The position numbers and the translations under genes are program-made. 64,000 bases of DNA. Source: Paramacrobiotus metropolitanus (Eukaryota; Tardigrada; Eutardigrada; Parachela; Macrobiotidae). Positions 1 to 11,423 of this stretch are shown here, piece after piece (the first letter of the stretch is position 1; every line of letters begins with the position of its first letter). The notes below the pieces were generated by a model. The model was not told the origin of the DNA. It ran no database searches and saw only the letters and a program-made list of their open reading frames with translations. The stretch spans positions 186,001 through 250,000 of the forward strand of contig NW_026570376.1 in NCBI RefSeq assembly GCF_019649055.1, in the 5' to 3' direction.

Positions 1-290
1 TAGAACTGGGAAGGCCGGGTACTGATTACCGACGCGTCGAATTTCATTGATGATTTTGGAAGTAATTGTCAGCTGTCTGATCGTCTTTTGGCAGGGAAAT
101 GCTCGTATAAACGGCAACATGTTATTACGATTATCGCTTTATTATTATTATGATTATCGTTCGGTTATTACTGTTATTATCGTTTTTACTACTGCCGCTT
201 CCGCTGACAATTAGGCGATAATGAGGACATAATCGGGGCATTGAATACGCCTTGTCCATGCGATTTCATAGCTGATTGTGCGCACCGTAG
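1..290. other. Intron or upstream sequence of the DYRK1-like gene
   Basis: No exon is recognisable here. The glycine-loop exon of the kinase that must precede the exon at 291 is not visible and probably lies before the window. TTATTA-rich simple sequence is found around 120-190. Confidence 0.5.
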
Positions 291-3631
<3,341 letters not shown>

Positions 3632-4357
3632 GTAAGCAGCGCAGACGTTCGTTTTTAACTATCTTGCTTGAATTTTTCACATTGTGTCTGGATATACCGT
3701 TTGTGTTCTTCATAGCTGTGCGTCGTTTGGTGAAGCGGAGGGGCTACCCGGGACGGTTTGGTGTGTCTTTCGGAATCTCTCCACTTGCCCGTTTTGTGAT
3801 CGTTGGCGTTGATCTAATCCAGTGATGACAGATTTGCATATGGTACGGTTTATTTGGAAGTACATACCCACTTTACATAACAGTAAACTTGCGCTGGTAC
3901 TAATTAAAATAATTCAAATTTTAATTACGAAATAAATTTAACTGAATTTAATCGAACTACTGCTCATGAAATTTGACTAGATAAAAGCAATTAAATATTT
4001 AAATGATCAAATTTTCAGAATTTTATTGGACCTTTGTCAGGCGTATGCAATTTAGGATATCATTTGTGTTTACGTTCTTGTCATAAGCCGACTTCTAGAC
4101 CGGCTAATTATAATTTTGTGCTAAAGCTGACGTTCTCTTAGTCACTTGCTAAAATCAGTGTTTTGTAGTGTGCACTCGGGAGAAAACATTTTTTTCGCCT
4201 TATGCGTCACACTGGCTCGCATGCGTTCGCTTTCTTTGAACAGAAAATCATTTGGTTCCGCTTAGCGTGATAATATATGTGGCGGAAAGAGAATCTTGTC
4301 CTAAATAGATGTGTGCGAAATATCATTGAACAACGGTGGAAGATCAGATTGCATGTC
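3632..4357. other. Non-coding stretch after the last visible kinase exon
   Basis: AT-rich sequence with no ORF or conserved splice structure that I can support. It may be the next intron of the kinase gene or its 3' flank. Confidence 0.4.
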
Positions 4358-5290
4358 TACTGTAGGTTAATGGCTGGCTGTTTCGGAGACCGGTTGATCA
4401 GATTATTTTCTCGCCGGAACGAAGAGGATACCGTGCTGTTGTCCGCTCTCGCAAACTCCTGTTTCCCGGCCAAAGGAGTCTGTCGTTTGTCTCCATTGAA
4501 TCGCTGATTGCCGTTTGGTGTGCGCTGTTTGCACTGCTCTTTCGCTGAATGTCGGTAGCGTTTTTTGCTGCTCTACTGGGATATGAGACGAAACCGATAG
4601 CGTATAAAATTGGAAATTTTCTGCTTGAATAAAAAACACCTCCGAGAGACCGGCTTGTTCCCCCATCTTCTGTAGCGTAGGGTGTTTACGTTGCGTATTC
4701 CATGAGCGTGTAGATAAGGGTCAGTTTCACTCCCCGTATTGAGCAGTGCCCGGCATTATTGGATGACCGTTACCGATTCTGCGAAACTTAAGTAAGCTAA
4801 TCTGAGTCCGTGGGTATGTGTCCTGAGCTGGAAAAGTTGTCATAGACCGGATGTGGGCAAAAACTATGGATAAATCGGGATGGTTTTTGCCACATTCCGT
4901 CTCAAATTGGATGTATTGAGTAACTACATTAACTCAGCCGCCACAAGATAAATAAATCAACAATGTAACTTCCCATTCTCTCCCCGTATATATTATGATG
5001 AAGGCATAGGAGCATACTTTCATATACGTAGATGAGCAGGAAGGAATACCTTCCGTTCCCGCTGCCGGCATGCAAGTTGCAACTTTGTACTCGTAATTAT
5101 TATTAATCTAATCTGGAAGTTCAGATAAACCTGTGCTCCAAGTTCCAACAATGGCTAATTTATCCGAAACGGAATTTGTCGTATATGAGACAAAATTCGG
5201 ACACAACGTGTCTGACGTGGCATGCGCTCTGGACTCGGACTGCTCTTCCATTAGGCTATTTAATTATGCGAAGGAAAACCGTGACCTAGC
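4358..5290 (+). repeat. Diverged segmental duplicate, left copy (partner 33402-34575)
   Basis: Several blocks occur in the same order and orientation near 33.4-34.6 kb: a block starting TAGGTTAATGGCTGG (4364), TTTCCCGGCC near 4463, the block with GTTTTTGCCACA near 4880, GCAAGTTGCAACTTTGTA near 5070, and CTGCTCTTCCATT near 5240. Identity is patchy with many indels, so the duplication is old. An ORF at 5133-5516 lies across the end; its frame is not kept in the partner, so I do not treat it as a gene. Confidence 0.6.
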
Positions 5291-5516
5291 AGCCGATATG
5301 CGACTTCTATCGATTTGTGCAGTAATTGTGGTGATCTGTTGTGGTGATCTATGCAGCAAAATCGGCGATCCAAGAGCGCGATCTTTTGGAGTTGCTGCGG
5401 AAACAGGAAAATATCATTTCGCAATTTGGGGAAGCGAACTTAATTCCACCAGACTGACCACCGAGCTGGTCAAGCAGACAGAGGCCGTACCACAGATATG
5501 TGTGGCCTTAAAATAA

Positions 5517-5949
5517 AGTTAAAATTAAATAAAGTTAAAATAAAGTTAAATAAAGTATCTGTGCTTCTACCGACTGTACGAAAAAATAAAAATGCTATTC
5601 GAGTATATAGATATTATGTGTTGCTAAATAATGATATTATTACCGATATATTACGTATAAATCCGTATACGATATATATGTACGTGTTGTTATTGTTTTA
5701 ACTGTGATATCGCTTGCAGACTGATCGATTTCATTCGATTAAATTTTGTTTTCAGAAGTATATATATATTTATCGTTTTACATTTATCAGTTGCCGTCTT
5801 CTAAATATTTTTACATTAAATAATAATTTTAAAAAATTTACTCGTGCGTCTTAAAATTCTAAAGTACTGTAACTTGTAAATCTACATTTCTGTTTTAAAA
5901 AAGGTGTTCTAAAAATCTTTTGAAATTAAAACAGCTAAAAATTTGTTAC
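5517..5949. other. AT-rich spacer
   Basis: Low-complexity AT-rich DNA, starting with an imperfect run of AATAAAGTTA-like units at 5510-5560. No gene is visible. Confidence 0.5.
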
Positions 5950-6244
5950 AGAACTACGTACCTGCAACGGTGCCGCTCTGGCAGCAGCTGTATTGTACAT
6001 TGTGTATGCTAATCTCCGCCTTTCGGATCCCCCACACCACAACTCCCGGCGGGCACTGGTTCATATACTCTGACAGCTTCCGCACATCGGCTTCCCCGTG
6101 CACCTCCTTATGCGCCCAAGAATCACCAGTCCACACGCGGGATCCAGCCTTTTCTTCCCAATAAACAGCAGTCGGTTGCAGATACAGATAGATGTTGGTT
6201 GGACGAAGCGGGATATTGAGAGCAGCGTCGGCGTCGGTCTTCAT
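5950..6244 (-). pseudogene. Inverted, internally deleted copy of the first exon of the zinc-finger gene
   Basis: Read on the minus strand, the block starts at an ATG at 6244 in the context CCGCGGCGATGAA, as does the first exon at 36095. Near its end it encodes GEADVRKLSEYMNQCP, against GEADVRKLLEHVNQCP in the intact gene. It ends in a matching splice-donor context (ACCGTTGCAG then GTACGT; partner ACCGTCGGAG then GTACAA). About 250 bp of the middle of the exon is missing and no following zinc-finger exon is found on this strand. The best reading is a decayed paralogue, inverted relative to 36095-39482. A short functional protein is not excluded. Confidence 0.6.
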
Positions 6245-6839
6245 CGCCGCGGAACAAACATTATAACACTATGTATTATCCTTGTGTTTTACAAGCAATA
6301 TTCAACTGATATTAAACCGCTGTTGTACTGTATAGTAAAATATTTCTATATAATACAAACTTGCTGTGTGTTAACATTAGTAGTATTACTCACAACCTAA
6401 TATGCGCAGTTATTTACGGGATGAACGATAAATTAGCGGCTGACGGAGAACAAAACAAAGTGAAAACAGATAAAATAAAAGTAAGTCCATCAGTGTTTAC
6501 GCAGATAAGCTACTGCAAAGTATATGTAATGTAAGTATATTTATATGTAATGTTGTCTTGAGCTGCTGGTGGTAAAAATTGTATTACTTATAAAATGAAA
6601 AATTAAAAAATAATAAATCAAACAGTGGTATGCGGGGTCAAAGGTGATATTAGGAGTCAAAAGGGTATAAAAGGTGATACCAGGAGCCAAAGGTGGTATG
6701 CGGAGGCTTCACCTAAAAATTTGAATTATATGAGTTTCGAGTACAACAATGCAGTACTGCTGATACACAAACACGTCACTTATAAAAATATTATATAACT
6801 CACTGCATATGCTGCAATACATGGATATTAATACCGGTA
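6245..6839. repeat. Spacer with short imperfect tandem repeats
   Basis: At 6626-6712 units like GGAGTCAAAGGTGATA recur about four times with substitutions. The rest is AT-rich and without a recognisable gene. Confidence 0.4.
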
Positions 6840-7026
6840 TAACATTACCGCTGTGACGTCGATTTCATCCCGCAGTCGCCATAGCTTCGTGAGATCGTCG
6901 AACTGCTCTCACACAGCCGTCAATCATGAGAATAAGTTATCGCTACGTACGAGTAAATTCTTACAGTACACGTACTTACAGGTACGCCTACGCGAAACAC
7001 GCGTACCTTTACAGTGCCAGCTGTAT
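6840..7026 (+). repeat. 5' flank of Ig-like copy 1, paralogous to 42300-42470
   Basis: CCGCAGTCGCCATAGCTTCG at 6871, TCGTCGAACTGCTCTCACAC and TATCGCTACGTACG match CCGCAGTCGTCATAGCTTCG, TCGTCGAACCGCGCTCACAC and TATCGCCGCGTACG near 42340-42450, which lie just upstream of Ig-like copy 2. This shows that the giant element separated Ig-like copy 1 from its original upstream DNA. Confidence 0.7.
7023..7026 (+). repeat. Target site duplication GTAT, left
   Basis: GTAT immediately precedes the 5' LTR and recurs at 31021-31024 right after the 3' LTR. Four to six bp is usual for LTR elements. It shows that the two LTRs belong to one insertion event. Confidence 0.85.
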
Positions 7027-7598
7027 TGACGTATGGGAGTAGGATCATACGCCGGATGTACGTACGGATGCTGACTGTCCGCCTTCCACCTGCAACACAA
7101 CGGATAATCTAGTCAATCTCTTTTGTGATTTGTTGTTCTCTTTTACTAGCGATGTATATGATGTCATAATGCGAAGTCTATATAAGTTCCTGTTTCTTCT
7201 AATATCGGAATCAGTAGTCTGAGATTTACTTCTGAGACTGCTTCCTAATTACGATTTCCTAGCGTTGTGAACTGTGATGTGTATTGGATAAAGAGACAGC
7301 AATACTTGTTCCTTCTGATGTACATGATCGTTCCCGGATTATTGCATAGAATACAGGTTTGCTCGTGACACTATCGTCCTAGCTCTTGCCGATCCTCACA
7401 GGACTTACGACCGGAAGTTGTGGTTAGCTTGTTCCTGAGGGATTCCTGACTCGTGTTCCTGAATCGTTCGTCTTATTTCCACCATAGTTCTTCTGTTACA
7501 GTTTGAGAGTACGAGTGCCTACCGATTGAGCATTACAGGCGTGGAAGAGTAAAGATTGTTCATGGAGCCTTAAACGGCGTGAACGCTTATACACGACA
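7027..7598 (+). repeat. 5' LTR
   Basis: 572 bp, TGACG...CGACA. Aligned by eye with 30449-31020 the only difference is one T/C in AATCTCTTTTGTG versus AATCTCTTCTGTG. It holds a TATA box and an initiator-like TCAGTAG. No exact AATAAA is present in the LTR. Confidence 0.95.
7179..7220 (+). promoter_or_regulatory. LTR core promoter: TATATAAG plus initiator TCAGTAG
   Basis: TATATAAG at 7179-7186 is followed by TCAGTAG at 7211, a spacing that fits TATA-directed Pol II initiation near 7213. This would set the U3/R border. The same pair is in the 3' LTR (TATA at 30601). Confidence 0.65.
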
Positions 7599-7615
7599 TG
7601 GCGCCCACCGGTGTC
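7599..7615 (+). promoter_or_regulatory. Primer binding site (PBS)
   Basis: TGGCGCCCACCGGTGTC abuts the LTR directly. TGGCGCCC is the reverse complement of a tRNA 3' end GGGCGCCA, as used by tRNA-Lys-primed elements. The tRNA assignment is tentative because only the first eight or so bases fit a common tRNA-Lys end. Confidence 0.75.
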
Positions 7616-7768
7616 TTTTAATTTTCCCGATGTAACAGAAAATTAATGGTGGAAAGTTTGATGGTAATCTATTGGTAAAAAGTGGTCCGTTTTTGAAAAG
7701 CGTCGAACCGCAAAGGTACGCCGAAGGAGGTCAGCGTTCCTGATCTGGCCTAGTTTAATTTATTTTCA

Positions 7769-7817
7769 GCGAGCTTCCTCGCAATTGTGAGCTTCCTCAC
7801 TGGTGAGCTTCCTCGCC
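7769..7817 (+). promoter_or_regulatory. Three consecutive hairpins with CTTC loops
   Basis: GCGAG-CTTC-CTCGC (7769-7782), GTGAG-CTTC-CTCAC (7787-7800) and GGTGAG-CTTC-CTCGCC (7802-7817). The second stem position changes from C:G to T:A with pairing kept, a compensatory change that argues for an RNA structure. Confidence 0.7.
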
Positions 7818-8344
7818 AATTAAATTAAATTTAATTAAGTTGGACCGTAGGATTAAACAGTCGAAACCTGAAAGGTCGGCTGTGTAATTAATCGGTGCCT
7901 GTGTGGGTAATTTCCGGGTTGTCTGCACAAAGCAGTAACCGTGGTGAAGAAAGCGTAATCAGCAGTGTCAGTGCACCTGGCCTGCAGATAAATCAGATAG
8001 TGAGCGCCGAGCCATTGTCAGCGGCCAGGTGAGATAACGATCTCCAGCTAGACTGATAAAGGCAAGCCGCAAGCGGTAGCCAAAATCAGCAGCTAGAGAG
8101 AGTTGACCGTGAAAAAAGGTAAACACCGGCAAACGGTGATTGACCTGCGAATTTTAAATTGCTGTAGCACGCAAAGTGCAGCAGTGTAATTTTAGGAACT
8201 TGTTACAGTCGAAACCGCAAAGGTCGGCTGTCAGTAAACCATCACTGAACAATTCAAACCTAAAAGGAGGATTGGGAAGTGACGTAGTAGTAACTGCACA
8301 ATTGCAATTTCGGAAGCAGTAGCACAATCGCTACTGTAAGTATT

Positions 8345-8375
8345 ATTTTAAATAGCCGCAAAGGTTATTTAAAAT
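8345..8375 (+). promoter_or_regulatory. Long hairpin directly before the first AUG of the element
   Basis: A 13-nt arm (8345-8357), loop GCAAA (8358-8362) and complementary arm (8363-8375) pair throughout apart from one wobble. The ATG of the first ORF follows 11 nt later at 8387. Such a stem would impede scanning ribosomes or serve as a landing site. Confidence 0.6.
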
Positions 8376-8386
8376 AAAAAGCAGAA

Positions 8387-9127
8387 ATGTTGGGCGGTTC
8401 GATTCCTAGAAATCGCCCACCACCGCGTAAAATTCCAGACAACAAAGTGATCATTGGGGCGTATGATGGGTCGAGAGCCCAGACAAGGTTCAAATTCAAC
8501 GCAAAAGAAATTCCGTTGAATTTGATGTACCTTGCTCTTAATGTTGAACCACCAGAAGCACAAGATGCATTCTGTGGGAAGTCATGGATTGATTACCAGG
8601 AAATCAGGCGGTACTTAAATTCCAAAACGAGATTACCAGCACATTTTAAACCTTGGATTGAGTACGAGGGATGTATCCCTGAAGCTTACCTGGACATCAC
8701 TGATGAGCAGTTTAAAGCGGCTTTGCAGGATGCAAACAGGTGGCTGCCAGAATACACGGAAGATTTGAATAGACGAAGAGAGGCGGCCCAAGCAGCACTT
8801 ACAGCGTCAAAAGCAACCGGAAAAACTCCAAAAAAACAGGCAGCAAATGAGCGCGTCACGCGCGGTGCCAAGGAGAGAATTCCAGCCCAGGCATCCGGTG
8901 CGATATTGGATGAACCCATATCGGAAACTCCAAGCGTGGCCGAGAGCCAGACAGAACCCCAGTCGTCCCAGTCGGACAATAACTTGATAGCGTTGTCGGC
9001 TGCGGATAAAGCGGATATTTCTGAAGGATCAGAAACAAGAGCAAGTAAAAGCATTCGAGGTGGAACAATGACATTCCACCCGGCACAACTAAAATTACAC
9101 AGTTTTGTATCGGAAAAAAGATTTTGA
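8387..9127 (+). CDS. Coiled-coil leader protein, N-terminal part (unknown family)
   Basis: The ATG at 8387 is the first after the leader hairpin. The 246-aa product has an apparently folded N-terminal half (about 1-130, with KFNAKEIPLNLMYLALNV and a WIDYQEIRRYLNS stretch) and a Lys/Ala/Ser-rich disordered second half. I do not recognise the family. The frame closes at 9127, but the downstream ORF takes over from the A run at 9114-9119 with a +1 change, so both may be one protein of about 690 aa if the run carries an extra base or the ribosome shifts there. It has no counterpart in ordinary gypsy elements, where Gag comes first. Confidence 0.7.
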   Translation: MLGGSIPRNRPPPRKIPDNKVIIGAYDGSRAQTRFKFNAKEIPLNLMYLALNVEPPEAQDAFCGKSWIDYQEIRRYLNSKTRLPAHFKPWIEYEGCIPEAYLDITDEQFKAALQDANRWLPEYTEDLNRRREAAQAALTASKATGKTPKKQAANERVTRGAKERIPAQASGAILDEPISETPSVAESQTEPQSSQSDNNLIALSAADKADISEGSETRASKSIRGGTMTFHPAQLKLHSFVSEKRF

Positions 9128-10469
9128 GCAACCAGATGAGGACTTTCTTACTCAAGCTAGGGAAGTCGATGAGCAGTTAGCTGCGGCAGAAACTGACCAG
9201 GACGTGGGCTTGATAGTCCGGCAAACTATGCCCGTATTGATCCAAAGTCTCCGCACGCTCATCGCATCTACAAAAACAAAAGTAGATGAAATGGGCAATT
9301 CAATGTCTTTAGACGCTCGTGTCGATGCGGAACGAAATGAAAAATTGAAATTCCAAAACGATTTCAATGAGATGCGTGTTAAATTTGAAAATGAACAAAT
9401 AGAAAATGATAGATTGGCTAACGAAATACGCATTGCGAATGATAATCTGCACGGTTTAAGACAAGCCAACAGAAATGCGGAGGCCGCGTTTAATGCAATG
9501 AAAGATGAGCGCGATACTTTAACAGACACGAATCGTAATTTTGAAAAACAGTTGGAAGATGCTCAGAGAGATCTTTCAAACGCGAAAGCTACGATTGATG
9601 GCTTCAGTGCTCATCCAACACCGGATACGGCAAAACAGATTGTGGATTTAGACCAAAAATTGAATAAAGCACTGAGAGATTTGAGTGCCGAAAAAGATGC
9701 GCACCAAGTCACAAATAAAAAACTAACTGATGCGCAGAATTTGTCCCAGAAACTTACTAAAGATTTGGAAGATGAAAAGAAGCGAGCCAAAGATGCGGAA
9801 GACTCCCTACAGCGTGAACTCACACAAGCGAGGGTACAGCTGAATAAGGTGTCCTCAGTTGGCCCAATGCATATTCCCAAGGAAAAGGATGATTCGTCCC
9901 AAAAGGAAATTGAGAGGTTACAGGATCTGTTGACCACAGAGCGAGAGAATGTTCAAAAGGCCCAAAAGGAATTAAAAGATTCGAAAAAGGATAAAAGATG
10001 TGATAATTGTGAGAACGCGATTCAAGCGAAAAATACAGCACAGGCTGATGCATATGAAAAGTCTGAAAGGTGTAATCGACTGTATGAAGAAAATGCGCAA
10101 TGCCGAAAGGAATGGCATGAAAAACAAGACCAACTTACCAAGATGGAAGTGGACTTAAAGCAAGCGTATGACGAACTTCGTCAGCTTCGAAATACAGATG
10201 CTGCTCTTGGCGGCGGTGAAGGATACTTTCAAAGGGAAGCGCCGGTAGCGACAGGAGACGTATTACGTCCTCCCGCGTTTACACCATTTTATCCCCAAAA
10301 TTTCTCGTCATACGTGGATCAGCCTTTAGCCACTGGCAGTAATCCGGTTGGCATCTTGCGGAGACCTAGACAGGTATCGCGAGTCGAATTTTCGGAGGCT
10401 CACTCCATGCCACGCTCGTCTTCAGAGAGTCAGATTCCCAGGGAAACAGTACCACCTAAGCAAAAGTAA
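9105..10469 (+). CDS. Coiled-coil leader protein, C-terminal part
   Basis: 454 codons open in frame 3 with no good ATG at the start, which supports its being the continuation of the ORF above. Residues 30-370 are a long heptad-rich coiled coil (EKLKFQNDFNEMRVKFENEQ, then many similar stretches), interrupted by a possible CxxC at CDNCENA. The tail is Pro/Ser/Arg-rich. It ends at a TAA (10467). The same frame stays open beyond the stop into the Gag ORF at 10533, so gag expression may need stop readthrough or reinitiation. The likely role is a multimerising structural or RNA-binding protein; this is inference. Confidence 0.7.
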   Translation: MYRKKDFEQPDEDFLTQAREVDEQLAAAETDQDVGLIVRQTMPVLIQSLRTLIASTKTKVDEMGNSMSLDARVDAERNEKLKFQNDFNEMRVKFENEQIENDRLANEIRIANDNLHGLRQANRNAEAAFNAMKDERDTLTDTNRNFEKQLEDAQRDLSNAKATIDGFSAHPTPDTAKQIVDLDQKLNKALRDLSAEKDAHQVTNKKLTDAQNLSQKLTKDLEDEKKRAKDAEDSLQRELTQARVQLNKVSSVGPMHIPKEKDDSSQKEIERLQDLLTTERENVQKAQKELKDSKKDKRCDNCENAIQAKNTAQADAYEKSERCNRLYEENAQCRKEWHEKQDQLTKMEVDLKQAYDELRQLRNTDAALGGGEGYFQREAPVATGDVLRPPAFTPFYPQNFSSYVDQPLATGSNPVGILRRPRQVSRVEFSEAHSMPRSSSESQIPRETVPPKQK

Positions 10470-10532
10470 AATAAACCAACAGATTTACGCCAAGAGGTAT
10501 TTAGAAGAATATCTGACGACGCTGGCCGCCAG

Positions 10533-11423
10533 ATGCGAGGAACAGAAAATAGGGACAGTTCCGATACAGAAAATGAACTGATGGATGATGCCCTCATGGA
10601 GGATGAACACCGTCGCCCCAGTAGCACGGCCAGCAATGAGTCTATGTCCAGAAATCCTCAGCTGGAGGAATGGCTGAATAAACAGACCCAAATTTCGGAT
10701 AGAACGACGCTTACACAAGAAAGCGTTGTTGAACTTTTAGCGAAATTTGTGGAAAAGGACAGCGATAAAACGGTAGGTGGCATGAAGCTCCTTGCCTTTG
10801 ACGATGCTCATCCAGAAAAAATTCAAAGATGGCTCATGAATGTTGAACAATGCAGAGCCACAAATAATTGGAATGATGAAACAACGTGTCGCAGAGTAAT
10901 CGGTGCATTCACCGGTCCGTCTTTTCAATGGTTTGAAAAGTTCTGGAAGGACAATAAAGGCAAATCGTGGTCAGATTTCTTCAAGCCGGCTATTGTAGAG
11001 CACTTTAACGGCTCTTTGTCTAAAGCCGATATTCGTCGAAAAATGAATAACCGCAAATTGGAGTTCTATGAACCAGTTCGTGCTTACCTAGATAGCTTCC
11101 TTCCATGGTTCGAAGAATTAAAAGTATCTGATGAGGAACAAGTTGAGGCACTTCTGGAGGGCGTTCAGGAGCACAGACCGGCGTGGTTCCGCGAAATATA
11201 TAATGCAGCGCCTAAAAATTACACCGAATTTGAAAAGAAACTACAAGAGTGCGAGAAGCTATGGAAGCGTATGAATAAGGATAAAAAGGCACCCGATTCA
11301 ACACAGAAAAGTGCTCCTTCAGAACCGAGAAGTGCCGGTAATAACAATTATAATAATTCGAATTACGAAAATCGAGGCGGCCGTGGTGGCTCGTCTCAAA
11401 GAGGAAATTATTATTCGAACTGA
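10533..11423 (+). CDS. gag: Gag capsid protein (retrotransposon gag type)
   Basis: 296 aa. After an acidic N-terminus, residues 80-230 have the helical pattern of retrotransposon Gag: HPEKIQRWLMNVEQC, WNDETTCRRVIGAFTGPSFQWFEKF, WSDFFKPAIVEHFN, then YLDSFLPWFEELK. The C-terminus is Asn- and RGG-rich (nucleic-acid binding). It ends at TGA 11421-11423 inside the RGG/Asn repeat; the frame is unchanged and the same repeat continues after the stop, so Gag and Pol are separated only by this codon. The TGA sits where neighbouring units have CGA (AAT CGA GGC), so a C-to-T change at a CpG is one explanation; programmed readthrough is another. Confidence 0.85.
   Translation: MRGTENRDSSDTENELMDDALMEDEHRRPSSTASNESMSRNPQLEEWLNKQTQISDRTTLTQESVVELLAKFVEKDSDKTVGGMKLLAFDDAHPEKIQRWLMNVEQCRATNNWNDETTCRRVIGAFTGPSFQWFEKFWKDNKGKSWSDFFKPAIVEHFNGSLSKADIRRKMNNRKLEFYEPVRAYLDSFLPWFEELKVSDEEQVEALLEGVQEHRPAWFREIYNAAPKNYTEFEKKLQECEKLWKRMNKDKKAPDSTQKSAPSEPRSAGNNNYNNSNYENRGGRGGSSQRGNYYSN

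Larger units (their letters stand above)
7702..8375 (+). promoter_or_regulatory. 5' leader with an array of hairpins sharing NNAAA pentaloops
   Basis: Small inverted repeats recur with 5-nt loops: ACC-GCAAA-GGT at 7707-7717; ACC-TGAAA-GGT at 7866-7876; CTGC-ACAAA-GCAG at 7923-7935; CACCG-GCAAA-CGGTG at 8124-8138; GCAC-GCAAA-GTGC at 8167-8179; ACC-GCAAA-GGT at 8214-8224; and a 13-bp stem with loop GCAAA at 8345-8375. Stem sequences differ while the loop is kept. Three of the copies sit in a longer repeat (GTCGAAACC...GGTCGGCTG). Binding of Gag for packaging, or a role in translation, are inferences. Confidence 0.7.

Noticed and set aside
5133-5516. 127-codon ORF as a gene
   Set aside because: No domain, and the frame is destroyed in the duplicated copy near 34450-34575.
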